A stretch of 64,000 nucleotides of DNA, from contig NZ_OU745390.1 in assembly GCF_916618955.1 (NCBI RefSeq), positions 4,952,001-5,016,000 on the forward strand, given 5' to 3'. Position numbers and translations under genes: made by a program. Positions 36,357-44,984 of this stretch are shown piece after piece (position 1 is the first letter of the stretch; every line of letters starts with the position of its first letter). A model generated the notes under the pieces. The model had not been told where the DNA came from and searched no databases. It saw nothing but the letters and a program-made list of their open reading frames with translations. Origin of the DNA: Pseudomonas sp. Marseille-Q3773. GTDB lineage: Bacteria; Pseudomonadota; Gammaproteobacteria; Pseudomonadales; Pseudomonadaceae.

Positions 36357-36884
36357 TCAGCCCTTGTAGGCAGCTACCGATTTGGTGATCGCGGCACGGG
36401 CGGCGTCGGCGCCTTCCCAGCCTTCGATCTTGACCCACTTGCCCTTCTCGAGATCTTTGTAGTTGGCAAAGAAGTGCTCGATCTGCTGGATCAGCAGGGC
36501 TGGCAGGTCGGTGTATTCCTTCACGTCGACGTACAGCTGCGACAGCTTGTCGTGAGGCACAGCGATGACCTTGGCGTCGCCGCCGCCGTCATCGGTCATG
36601 TTCAGTACGCCAACCGGACGGGCGCGGATAACCGAACCTGGGGCTACCGGGTAAGGCGTAACAACCAGCACGTCCAGCGGGTCACCGTCGTCAGCCAGGG
36701 TGTTCGGGATGAAGCCGTAGTTGGCTGGGTAGAACATCGGGGTAGCCATGAAACGGTCGACGAACAGGGTATCGCTGTCCTTGTCGATCTCGTATTTGAT
36801 CGGCGCGTGGTTGGCCGGGATCTCGATGGCGACGTAGATGTCGTTCGGCAGGTCTTTGCCCGCCGGAATCTTGCTGTAGCTCAT
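36357..36884 (-). CDS. ppa: Inorganic pyrophosphatase
   Basis: The 175-residue family I enzyme hydrolyses pyrophosphate. It shows [15 protein letters not shown], the signature [10 protein letters not shown] with its Mg-binding Asp cluster, and [15 protein letters not shown]. Standard length. It is flanked by its own terminator and by the divergent-spaced mtfA gene 93 bp upstream on the same strand. Confidence 0.97.
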
Positions 36885-36977
36885 TGGGCAGTGCCCCCGT
36901 GTTTGACCAAAAAAGTGGCGGCGATTATAGGCACATTCTGCCGGGGCATGCCACGCCTGGCCTGATGTGCGGCCCCG

Positions 36978-37793
36978 TCAGGCGTGGCTTTCGCGGTACT
37001 CCGGGTGTTCGGCCTGCAGCCGGCACAGGCGTGCCAGCGGGTCCTGGCGGTAGAACTGCGACAACTGGTGATAGACCTTTGGATAAGCCTGCTGCAGCAG
37101 GTCGGGTGCACTAAAGAAGTACTCGCTGGTGACGGCGAAGAACTCGGCCGGGTTTTCCGCCGCATAAGGGTCTATGGCGGTTTCGGCGTCGGGGTCGTTG
37201 TCCAGCTGGCGGTTGAGGTCGTCATAGGCTTCTTGCATGGCGCTTGCCCACTCCTCCACAGGCATGCCGCTGTGCAGTGGCGGCAGGCCGTTGGCATCGC
37301 CATTGAGCATGTCGAGCTTGTGCGCCAGCTCGTGGATGACCAGGTTGTAGGCTTCCCAGCCACCACTGGCCAGCACGCCATTCCAGGCCAGGATCACCGG
37401 GCCCTGCTGCCAGGCTTCGCCGCTGTGTTCGCCATCCCAGACATGCTCCACGCCGCTGGCATCGCGGTGGCGCTGGGGGCTCTTGAAGTCGTCGGGGTAG
37501 AGGATGATCTCGTGGAAACCCTGGTACCAGTTCAGCTCGCCCAGATGGAGCAACGGCAATTGCGCCTGGGCGGCCAGCAGCAGGCGCTGCTCGTCGTCCA
37601 GTTCGACGCCGGGCAGGCAGGTGAGGTGTTTGTCCAGCAGAAACAGGATGCAGGCTTCACGCAGCCAGCGGTCCTCTTCGCCAGTGATGCCGTCCAGCAT
37701 CGGCAGGCGTGCGCGCACGGCCTGCCATTGCTCGGGGGCGATGGGGTAGCGCGCCAGGGTGCGCTTGCGCCGCCAGGCGCTGAACGACCACAT
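36978..37793 (-). CDS. mtfA: Zinc-dependent M90 peptidase MtfA
   Basis: The 271-residue protein has the gluzincin-like motif HELAHKLDML near residue 150 with a downstream Glu-rich helix (EFFAVTSEYFF), and the early conserved W-x-x-V-x-x-x-L-P (EQWQAVRARLPML). MtfA binds the glucose regulator Mlc in E. coli; its role in Pseudomonas is not settled. It lies 9 bp from dedA on the same strand. Confidence 0.9.
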   Translation of the reverse strand: MWSFSAWRRKRTLARYPIAPEQWQAVRARLPMLDGITGEEDRWLREACILFLLDKHLTCLPGVELDDEQRLLLAAQAQLPLLHLGELNWYQGFHEIILYPDDFKSPQRHRDASGVEHVWDGEHSGEAWQQGPVILAWNGVLASGGWEAYNLVIHELAHKLDMLNGDANGLPPLHSGMPVEEWASAMQEAYDDLNRQLDNDPDAETAIDPYAAENPAEFFAVTSEYFFSAPDLLQQAYPKVYHQLSQFYRQDPLARLCRLQAEHPEYRESHA

Positions 37794-37802
37794 CGGACGG
37801 CG

Positions 37803-38450
37803 TCAGTGGGCCTTGGCCGTGCGGCCCAGGCGGCCGCGCAGCAGGCCGAGGACCATCGGCACCAGCGACAGGATGATGATGCCCACCACCATCAGCGACA
37901 GGTGTTGCTTGATGAATGGCACGTTGCCGAAGAAGTAACCCAGGGTTACCAGGCCACCGACCCACAGCAGCGAACCGGCAACGCTGAAGCCGAGGAAGCG
38001 CGGGTAGTGCATGTGGGCGATGCCGGCGACGAAGGGCGCAAAGGTGCGCAGGATCGGCAGGAAGCGCGCCATGGTCACGGTCTTGCCGCCGTGGCGTTCG
38101 TAGAAATCATGGGTGCGCTGCAGGTAGTCGCGGCGGAAGATCTTCGAGTTGGGCTTGTTGAACAGGCGCTCGCCGACCGTACGGCCGATCACGTAGTTGG
38201 TGCTGTCGCCGAGGATCGCCGCAGCCATCAGCAGGCCGGCCAGCAGCAACGGGTCCATGCCGCCACCAGCGGCTACGGCACCGGCGATGAACAGCAGCGA
38301 ATCGCCAGGCAGGAAGGGCATCACCACCAGCCCGGTTTCGCAGAAGATCACGGTGAAGAGGATGGCGTAGATCCAGGGACCATAGTTGGTGACCAGCAGA
38401 TCGAGGTAGGCATCGAGATGCAGGATAAGGTCCAGCGGGTTGAAATCCAT
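37803..38450 (-). CDS. DedA-family membrane protein
   Basis: The 215-residue protein contains the DedA motifs ETGLVVMPFLPGDSLLFIAGAVA, GDSTNYVIGRTVG and FLPILRTFAPFVAGIAHMHYPRF with four to five membrane helices. DedA proteins act as undecaprenyl-phosphate or lipid flippases and affect proton motive force. ATG at 38450 is used; the in-frame extension upstream is not coding. It is preceded by a REP pair. Confidence 0.9.
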   Translation of the reverse strand: MDFNPLDLILHLDAYLDLLVTNYGPWIYAILFTVIFCETGLVVMPFLPGDSLLFIAGAVAAGGGMDPLLLAGLLMAAAILGDSTNYVIGRTVGERLFNKPNSKIFRRDYLQRTHDFYERHGGKTVTMARFLPILRTFAPFVAGIAHMHYPRFLGFSVAGSLLWVGGLVTLGYFFGNVPFIKQHLSLMVVGIIILSLVPMVLGLLRGRLGRTAKAH

Positions 38451-38596
38451 GTACAGCACCTGTGTTCTTGGGGCGTAGGCTCGGTTACCGGGCGATGGGT
38501 AAAATTTCACACATGACAGGTGGGCCATTATACGGCGAAGTCGGGAACATGCCCGGGGAGTTTGTAGCGGGGGGTTACGGCAGGGGTAGTCCTGTT

Positions 38597-38693
38597 CCGG
38601 CCTCTTCGCGGGCACGCCCGCTCCCACAGGTACTGCACAGCCTTGGAAAGCGGTGATATCCCCGTGGGAGCGGGCATGCCCGCGAAAGGGCCA
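38597..38693. repeat. REP pair upstream of dedA
   Basis: Copies at 38597-38630 (CCGGCCTCTTCGCGGG, CACGCCCGCTCCCACAGG) and 38661-38693 (CCGTGGGAGCGGG, CATGCCCGCGAA) in tail-to-tail order. The core is of the GCGGGCAYGCCCGC subtype. It ends 6 bp before the GNAT stop. Confidence 0.9.
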
Positions 38694-38699
38694 GCACAG

Positions 38700-39158
38700 T
38701 CAATCCTGGTTGATCGGCAGGATGTAGCTCTTGAACTCGTTATCCTCACGAAACCCGATGGACTCGTAAGTCTTGTGCGCTACTTCATTGTCCGCGCTGG
38801 TTGACACCCGCATGCGCACGGCGTTGGTGTCCTTGGCCATCTTCTTCGCCTCGCGCATCAGGTGGTCGGCCACCAGCATGCGCCGCGAATCCTCGGCCAC
38901 ATAGATGTCGTTGAGAATCCACACCCGCTTCAGCGACAGTGACGAATAGCTCGGATAGAGCTGGCAGAAACCCAGCAGTTTGCTGTCGTCGTCATCCGGC
39001 AAGGCCAGGTAGATTACCGATTCGTCCCGCTTCAGGCGCTTCTCCAAAAAGCTGCGCGAGCTGTCGGGGTAGGGAAGCTGCCCGTAGAACTCACGGTATT
39101 TGACGAACATCGGCGTGAGCAGGTCGAGGTGTTCCAGGGTTGCCTTGATGATGCGCAT
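38700..39158 (-). CDS. GNAT-family N-acetyltransferase
   Basis: The 152-residue protein follows the GNAT order: acceptor-side helices, beta4 (VWILNDIYVAEDSRRMLVADHLMREAKKMAKDT) and motif B (RMRVSTSADNEVAHKTYESIGFREDNEFKSYIL). The usual R-x-x-G-x-G/A acetyl-CoA loop reads RRMLVADHL, without glycines, so cofactor binding may be altered. Substrate unknown. Confidence 0.8.
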   Translation of the reverse strand: MRIIKATLEHLDLLTPMFVKYREFYGQLPYPDSSRSFLEKRLKRDESVIYLALPDDDDSKLLGFCQLYPSYSSLSLKRVWILNDIYVAEDSRRMLVADHLMREAKKMAKDTNAVRMRVSTSADNEVAHKTYESIGFREDNEFKSYILPINQD

Positions 39159-39266
39159 GTGCGGCCCTCAGAGTCCATTAGGGGAAACAGCGGATTGCCA
39201 GCAGCTTTCCTGGGCATGCTGCCCAATGCGCGGCGCAAGTGCAATCCGCCTTGCGTTACAGGTTTC

Positions 39267-40091
39267 TTACCCTTTGCCGAGCAGGAAGTTGCCCTTCTGG
39301 CCGGTGCCATGTTCACTCTCAAGGCTATGGACTTCGGCTTCGTCCTTCAGATTCACTCCGGAAAGCTGGCGCCGGCAGGCTTCGCGCATCAGGTACAGCA
39401 GGCGGTGCGCCGCCATGCCGTAGCTCAGCCCCTCCAGGCGGATGTTGGAAATGCAGTTGCGGTAGGCATCGGTCAGGCCGACCTTCGGCGCGTAGGTGAA
39501 GTACAGGCCGAGGCTGTCGGGCGAGCTGAGCCCCGGGCGTTCGCCAATCAGCATCACCGTCATGCGTGCACCCAGCAGTTCACCGACTTCGTCGGCCACG
39601 GCCACGCGGCCCTGCTGCACCAGCACCACCGGCGCGCTGGTCCAGCCGTCGGCGGCGGCCTGCTCCTCGAAGCGGGCCAGGAACGGCAGGGTGTGGCGGT
39701 GCACGGCCAGGGCCGACAGGCCGTCAGCCACGACGATGGCCATGTCGACCCCGCTGGGGTTGGCCTGGGCGTGCTGGCGCAGCGCCGCCACCGAATCTTC
39801 GTTCAGGCGCCGCCCCAGGTCCGGGCGCTGCAGGTATTGGTTGCGATCGCTGGCAGCGCTGTGCAGCACCAGGCTTTCGCGGCCACGGTCAGCCAGCTGG
39901 GCAGCCAGGCTGGCGTGATCGAAGGCCAGGTGCACGGCGTCGCGCGCCTGGGCGTGGGCGAACTGGAAGTCCAGCTGCGCGTCGGTTGGCAGGCTGGTGC
40001 CGGCTCGGCCCAGGGCGATGCGCGCCGGGGTGAGGTTGCGCAGGGCCAGCCAGGGGTTGTCGGGAGTAGGCGTGCGATGGTCCATGGTCAT
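39267..40091 (-). CDS. eutC: Ethanolamine ammonia-lyase small subunit
   Basis: The 274-residue subunit contains the EutC conserved segments [52 protein letters not shown] and [36 protein letters not shown]. With EutB it forms the adenosylcobalamin-dependent lyase that converts ethanolamine to acetaldehyde and ammonia. It lies 2 bp after eutB. Confidence 0.95.
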   Translation of the reverse strand: MTMDHRTPTPDNPWLALRNLTPARIALGRAGTSLPTDAQLDFQFAHAQARDAVHLAFDHASLAAQLADRGRESLVLHSAASDRNQYLQRPDLGRRLNEDSVAALRQHAQANPSGVDMAIVVADGLSALAVHRHTLPFLARFEEQAAADGWTSAPVVLVQQGRVAVADEVGELLGARMTVMLIGERPGLSSPDSLGLYFTYAPKVGLTDAYRNCISNIRLEGLSYGMAAHRLLYLMREACRRQLSGVNLKDEAEVHSLESEHGTGQKGNFLLGKG

Positions 40092-40093
40092 CC

Positions 40094-41488
40094 CTATGCA
40101 AGCTGTGCCAAGGCCTGGCGGAAGGCCGGCGGCAGGTTGTCACCAAAGCGTACCCGGCCATCGGCCTGGGTGAAGATGCCGGTGCGGGCCAGCCAGGCCT
40201 CGAATTCCGGCCCGGGTTTCAGGCCCAGGGTCTGGCGCGCGTACAGCGCATCGTGGAACGAGGTGGTCTGGTAGTTGAGCATGATGTCGTCGGAACCGGG
40301 GATGCCCATGATGAAGTTGATCCCGGCCACGCCCAGCAAGGTCAGCAGCGTATCCATGTCGTCCTGGTCGGCTTCGGCGTGGTTGGTGTAGCAGATATCG
40401 CAACCCATCGGTACGCCCAGCAGCTTGCCGCAGAAGTGGTCCTCGAGGCCGGCGCGGATGATCTGCTTGCCGTTGTACAGGTATTCCGGGCCGATGAAGC
40501 CGACCACGGTGTTGACCAGGAACGGCTTGAAATGGCGGGCCACGGCATAGGCGCGGGTTTCACAGGTTTGCTGGTCGACGCCGTGGTGGGCGTTGGCTGA
40601 CAGCGCGCTGCCCTGGCCGGTTTCGAAGTACATCAGGTTCTGCCCGAGGGTGCCGCGCTTCAGCGAAAGGCCCGCTTCGTAGCCTTCCTGCAGCACATTG
40701 AGGTTGATGCCGAAGCCGGCGTTGGCCGCTTCGGTGCCGGCGATGGACTGGAACACCAGGTCCAGCGGCACGCCACGGTTGATCGCCTCGATCGATGTGG
40801 TCACGTGGGTCAGTACGCAGGCCTGGGTGGGGATGTCGTAGCGCTGGATGATGGCGTCGAGCATTTCCAACAGCGCGCAGATCGAAGCGATGCTGTCGGT
40901 GGCCGGGTTGATGCCGATCATGGCGTCGCCGTTGCCGTACAGCAGGCCATCGAGGATGCTGGCGGCGATGCCGGCCGGTTCGTCGGTCGGGTGGTTGGGC
41001 TGCAGCCGGGTCGACAGCCGCCCGCGCAGGCCCATGGTGCCGCGGAAGCGTGTGACCACGCGGATCTTCTGCGCCACCAGCACCAGGTCCTGCACGCGCA
41101 TGATCTTCGACACTGCTGCGGCCATTTCCGGCGTCAGCCCGGGGGCCAGGGCGCGCAGGCTGTCCTCGTTGGCTGCATCGCTGAGTAGCCAGTCGCGCAG
41201 GCCGCCCACGGTCAGGTGGCTGACAGTGGCAAACGCCTGGGCATCGTGGCTGTCGATGATCAGCCGGGTGACTTCGTCTTCTTCGTAAGGGATCAGTGCT
41301 TCATTGAGGAAATGCGTCAGCGGAATATTGGCCAGGGCCATTTGCGCGGCGACCCGTTCGCCGTCGTTGCTGGCGGCGACGCCCGCCAGGTAGTCCCCCG
41401 AGCGGGCGGGGCTGGCCTTGGCCATCACTTCCTTGAGGCTGTCGAAGCGGTAGACCAGGTGGCCCACCGTGTGTACGAAACTTGCCAT
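40094..41488 (-). CDS. eutB: Ethanolamine ammonia-lyase large subunit
   Basis: The 464-residue catalytic subunit is full length, with [56 protein letters not shown] and [46 protein letters not shown]. No microcompartment genes accompany it, so acetaldehyde is handled by the linked cytosolic dehydrogenase. Downstream of eat on the same strand with a 46-bp gap. Confidence 0.96.
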   Translation of the reverse strand: MASFVHTVGHLVYRFDSLKEVMAKASPARSGDYLAGVAASNDGERVAAQMALANIPLTHFLNEALIPYEEDEVTRLIIDSHDAQAFATVSHLTVGGLRDWLLSDAANEDSLRALAPGLTPEMAAAVSKIMRVQDLVLVAQKIRVVTRFRGTMGLRGRLSTRLQPNHPTDEPAGIAASILDGLLYGNGDAMIGINPATDSIASICALLEMLDAIIQRYDIPTQACVLTHVTTSIEAINRGVPLDLVFQSIAGTEAANAGFGINLNVLQEGYEAGLSLKRGTLGQNLMYFETGQGSALSANAHHGVDQQTCETRAYAVARHFKPFLVNTVVGFIGPEYLYNGKQIIRAGLEDHFCGKLLGVPMGCDICYTNHAEADQDDMDTLLTLLGVAGINFIMGIPGSDDIMLNYQTTSFHDALYARQTLGLKPGPEFEAWLARTGIFTQADGRVRFGDNLPPAFRQALAQLA

Positions 41489-41503
41489 ACAGACTCTCCA
41501 GAG

Positions 41504-41521
41504 CCGCGGGTCGCCCCGCGG
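41504..41521. terminator. Hairpin between eat and eutB
   Basis: CCGCGGG-TCGC-CCCGCGG is a perfect 7-bp stem in the 46-bp gap. With no T-run it may modulate the relative amounts of permease and lyase mRNA rather than stop transcription. Confidence 0.4.
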
Positions 41522-41534
41522 CGGGTGGCGGCGA

Positions 41535-42983
41535 TCAGTGCAGGGCCTCTTCGGCCTTCTGGATCGCGGCGAATTCCTCTTCCGGTGTGCCCGCTACCAG
41601 GTGGTGGCGGCTGTACAAAGCAAAGTAGGCAATTAATACCGCATAGATCACTGCGGCGCCAATCACCACCCGTGGGTCGACGAGGAAACCGGCGACCACG
41701 GCGATGCAGGCCAGTACCAGGGCCACGCCCGAGGTGAAGATGCCACCGGGGGTGCGATACGGGCGCTCCATCTTCGGCCGGCGGATACGCAGGGTAATGT
41801 GCGCGGCCATCATCAGCACATAGGACAGTGTGGCACCGAACACCGCCACCAGGATCAGCAGGTCGCCCTGGCCGGTCAGCGACAGGGCGAAGCCGATGAT
41901 GCCGGGGATCACCAGGGCCATGACCGGGGCCTTGCTCTTGTTGGTTTCCGACAGCTTGCGCGGCAGGTAGCCGGCGCGCGACAGGGCGAAGATCTGCCGG
42001 GAATAGGCGTAGATGATCGAGAAGAAGCTGGCGATCAGCCCGGCCAGCCCGACCAGGTTGACGAAGCCGCCCATCCAGGTGGAGCCGCCGTAGGCCTTGG
42101 ACAAGGCTTCCACCAGCGGGTTGCCGGAGGCTTTCAGCGCCTCGGAGCCTGCGCCACCCGGGCCGACCACCAGGATCAGCAGGGCGAAGGCCAGCAGGAC
42201 CAGCATGGCGCCGATCAGCCCGCGCGGCAGGTCGCGCTTGGGGTTCTTGGTTTCTTCTGCAGCCAGCGGCACGCCTTCGACGGCCAGGAAGAACCAGATG
42301 GCGTAGGGGATGGCTGCCCACACGCCGACGTAGCCGAACGGCAGGAAGCTGCTGGCGCCCACGGCGTCCGTCTTGGCGATGTCGAACAGGTTGGCTGCAT
42401 CAAAATGGGGCACCATGCCCACCAAAAACACAGCCAGGGCAATCGCGGCGACGGCGGTGATGATGAACATCAGCTTCAGTGCCTCACCCACGCCGAAGAT
42501 GTGGATGCCGATGAATACGATGTAGAACGCCAGGTAGATCATCCAGCCGCCGATACCGAACAGCGACTGGCAATAGGCGCCGATGAACACCGCGATGGCA
42601 GCAGGGGCGATGGCGTATTCGATAAGGATTGCCGTGCCGGTGAGGAAGCCGCCCCAAGGGCCGAAGGCGCTGCGGGCAAAGCCGTAGCCCCCGCCTGCGG
42701 TGGGGATCATCGACGACAGTTCGGCCAGCGAGAAGCACATGCACAGGTACATGGTTGCCATCAGCAGGGTGGCGAGGAACATCCCGCCCCAGCCGCCCTG
42801 GGCCAGGCCGAAGTTCCAGCCGGCATAGTCGCCGGAGATGACATAGGCCACGCCCAGGCCGACCAGCAGTACCCAGCCGGCGGCGCCTTTTTTCAGTTCA
42901 CGTTGCTGGAAATAGTCCGAGCCGACCTTTTCGAAGTCGACGGAAGAACCTGCCGGAGAGCCGGCGGAATGATCGCTTGGCAT
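41535..42983 (-). CDS. eat: Ethanolamine permease
   Basis: The 482-residue APC-superfamily transporter has about 12 hydrophobic helices and the sequence AGWVLLVGLGVAYVISGDYAGWNFGLAQGGWGG characteristic of bacterial ethanolamine permeases. The ATG at 42983 (CAGGTGA upstream) is chosen; the frame upstream crosses a REP element. It lies between the aldehyde dehydrogenase and eutBC, forming a complete uptake and breakdown route. Confidence 0.93.
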   Translation of the reverse strand: MPSDHSAGSPAGSSVDFEKVGSDYFQQRELKKGAAGWVLLVGLGVAYVISGDYAGWNFGLAQGGWGGMFLATLLMATMYLCMCFSLAELSSMIPTAGGGYGFARSAFGPWGGFLTGTAILIEYAIAPAAIAVFIGAYCQSLFGIGGWMIYLAFYIVFIGIHIFGVGEALKLMFIITAVAAIALAVFLVGMVPHFDAANLFDIAKTDAVGASSFLPFGYVGVWAAIPYAIWFFLAVEGVPLAAEETKNPKRDLPRGLIGAMLVLLAFALLILVVGPGGAGSEALKASGNPLVEALSKAYGGSTWMGGFVNLVGLAGLIASFFSIIYAYSRQIFALSRAGYLPRKLSETNKSKAPVMALVIPGIIGFALSLTGQGDLLILVAVFGATLSYVLMMAAHITLRIRRPKMERPYRTPGGIFTSGVALVLACIAVVAGFLVDPRVVIGAAVIYAVLIAYFALYSRHHLVAGTPEEEFAAIQKAEEALH

Positions 42984-43104
42984 AGATTCACCTGTTGTTT
43001 TTCTTGGTGGCCGGACGGGTTCCGGGCCGATGGTGATAGGTATTGCAGGAAGCGAGCCAGAGCGGTTGGTGCACGGTTGCCGCTCTGGGTTTGGTATATG
43101 CAGG

Positions 43105-43198
43105 CCTGGCCTCTTCGCGGGCTTGCCCGCTCCCACAGGGACTGCACCAATTCAAGACCAGTGCAATACCTGTGGGAGCGGGCGAGCCCGCGAAGGCC
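43105..43198. repeat. REP pair between aldehyde dehydrogenase gene and eat
   Basis: Copies at 43105-43140 (CCTGGCCTCTTCGCGGG, CTTGCCCGCTCCCACAGG) and 43169-43198 (CCTGTGGGAGCGGG, CGAGCCCGCGAAGG) in tail-to-tail order. The pair interrupts what is otherwise a single catabolic gene string. Confidence 0.9.
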
Positions 43199-43208
43199 GC
43201 GACGCGGT

Positions 43209-44729
43209 TTAGAAGAAGCCCAACGGATTGATGTCGTAGCTCACCAGCAGGTTCTTGGTCTGCTGATAGTGATCCAGCATCATCTTGTGGGTTTCACGGC
43301 CTACGCCGGATTTCTTGTAGCCACCAAACGCCGCATGCGCCGGGTACAGGTGGTAGCAGTTGGTCCACACACGGCCGGCCTTGATCCCACGGCCCACGCG
43401 GTAGGCGCGGTTGATGTCGCGGGTCCACACGCCAGCGCCCAGGCCGAACTCGGTGTCGTTGGCGATCGCCAGCGCTTCGGCTTCGTCCTTGAACGTGGTG
43501 ACGCTGACCACCGGCCCGAAGATTTCCTCCTGGAACACGCGCATGCGGTTGTTGCCCTTGAGCAGGGTCGGCTGGATGTAGTAACCGGTGGCCAGCGAGC
43601 CTTCGAGTTTTTCCACCTTGCCGCCGGTCAGCAGCTCGGCGCCTTCCTCCTGGGCAATGTCGAGGTACGACAGGATTTTCTCGAACTGCTGCTGCGAGGC
43701 CTGGGCACCGACCATGGTGTCGGTGTCCAGCGGGTCGCCACGCTTGATCTGCTTCACCTTCTTCATCACCGCTTCCATGAACTGCGGGTAGATCGACTCC
43801 TGGACCAGTGCGCGCGACGGGCAGGTGCACACTTCACCCTGGTTGAAGAACGCCAGCACCATGCCTTCGGCAGCCTTCTCGATGAAGCTCGGCTCGGCCT
43901 GCATGATGTCTTCGAAGTAGATGTTCGGCGACTTGCCGCCCAGCTCCACGGTGGATGGAATGATGTTCTCGGCGGCGCATTTCATGATGTGCGAACCCAC
44001 CGGGGTCGAGCCGGTGAAGGCGATCTTGGCGATGCGCTTGCTGGTGGCCAGGGCCTCACCGGCTTCGCGGCCATAGCCTTGCACCACGTTGAGCACGCCT
44101 TTCGGCAGCAGGTCGCCGATCAGTTCCAGCAGCACGGTGATGCCCAGCGGGGTCTGCTCGGCCGGCTTGAGCACCACGCAGTTGCCGGCGGCCAGGGCCG
44201 GGGCGAGCTTCCAGGCGGCCATCAGGATCGGGAAGTTCCACGGGATGATCTGCCCGACCACGCCCAGTGGCTCGTGGATGTGGTAGGCCACGGTGCCTTC
44301 GTTGATCTCGGCAGCGCCGCCTTCCTGGGCACGGATGCAGCCTGCGAAGTAGCGGAAGTGGTCGACCGCCAGCGGGATGTCCGCGTTCAGGGTTTCACGC
44401 ACCGGCTTGCCGTTGTCCCAGGTTTCGGTGATGGCCAGCAGTTCGAGGTTCTGTTCGATACGGTCGGCGATCTTCAGCAGAACGTTGGAGCGGTCCTGCA
44501 CCGAGGTACGGCCCCAGGCGTCGGCAGCCGCATGGGCGGCGTCCAGGGCTTTTTCGATGTCTTCGGCAGTGGAACGGGGGAATTCGGCGATCGGCTGGCC
44601 GTTCACCGGTGAGGTGTTGGTGAAGTACTCACCCTTTACCGGAGGAACGAACTCACCACCGATGTAGTTGCCGTAGCGGCTCTTGAAGGAAACCTTCGCG
44701 CCTTCGGTACCGGGATGTGCGTAACGCAT
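43209..44729 (-). CDS. NAD-dependent aldehyde dehydrogenase (ExaC/HdhA-like)
   Basis: The 506-residue enzyme has [23 protein letters not shown], the Glu motif VELGGKSPN and the catalytic Cys segment [16 protein letters not shown]. Close relatives oxidise acetaldehyde or related aldehydes. Placed first in the ethanolamine set, it should turn the acetaldehyde from EutBC into acetate. A sigma-54 type promoter at 44778-44792 and the divergent activator at 44985 point to inducible expression. Confidence 0.93.
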   Translation of the reverse strand: MRYAHPGTEGAKVSFKSRYGNYIGGEFVPPVKGEYFTNTSPVNGQPIAEFPRSTAEDIEKALDAAHAAADAWGRTSVQDRSNVLLKIADRIEQNLELLAITETWDNGKPVRETLNADIPLAVDHFRYFAGCIRAQEGGAAEINEGTVAYHIHEPLGVVGQIIPWNFPILMAAWKLAPALAAGNCVVLKPAEQTPLGITVLLELIGDLLPKGVLNVVQGYGREAGEALATSKRIAKIAFTGSTPVGSHIMKCAAENIIPSTVELGGKSPNIYFEDIMQAEPSFIEKAAEGMVLAFFNQGEVCTCPSRALVQESIYPQFMEAVMKKVKQIKRGDPLDTDTMVGAQASQQQFEKILSYLDIAQEEGAELLTGGKVEKLEGSLATGYYIQPTLLKGNNRMRVFQEEIFGPVVSVTTFKDEAEALAIANDTEFGLGAGVWTRDINRAYRVGRGIKAGRVWTNCYHLYPAHAAFGGYKKSGVGRETHKMMLDHYQQTKNLLVSYDINPLGFF

Positions 44730-44777
44730 GGTGTGTCTCCTGGCTATTGTGCTTGTTAGGGAGTTGAAAAGCGTAGA

Positions 44778-44792
44778 GCAAAGGTTGGGCCA
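44778..44792 (-). promoter_or_regulatory. Candidate sigma-54 promoter of the aldehyde dehydrogenase gene
   Basis: On the minus strand TGGCCC-AACCT-TTGC keeps the GG and GC dinucleotides at the -24/-12 spacing. It lies about 49 bp before the ATG. Upstream, at 44890-44905, TGTGCCGTTTGCGACA is an imperfect palindrome that could be the activator site. Confidence 0.55.
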
Positions 44793-44984
44793 GCGTTGCC
44801 AGTGCCAGGCAAATCAAGGGCTTGGCCTGCTTTACAGGGCCTGGGCCAGCGCCGTTGTGCCAGTGCCGGTACGCACCGGGGTGACACTTTGTGCCGTTTG
44901 CGACACGTAACCCGCGGATGCATTGCAAAGGCCACCCGGGTGGAGGATGCTGGCGGGACGCTCCATCTGCGGAGAACTACAACA

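Noticed and set aside
41799..44612. 937-codon open frame on the plus strand
   Set aside because: Antisense to eat and the aldehyde dehydrogenase gene, and it runs through the REP pair; low-complexity His/Gln-rich translation typical of shadows.
44850..44863. Second sigma-54-like site TGGCAC upstream of the aldehyde dehydrogenase gene
   Set aside because: The -12 part reads GGCGC instead of TTGC; the site at 44778-44792 is better placed.
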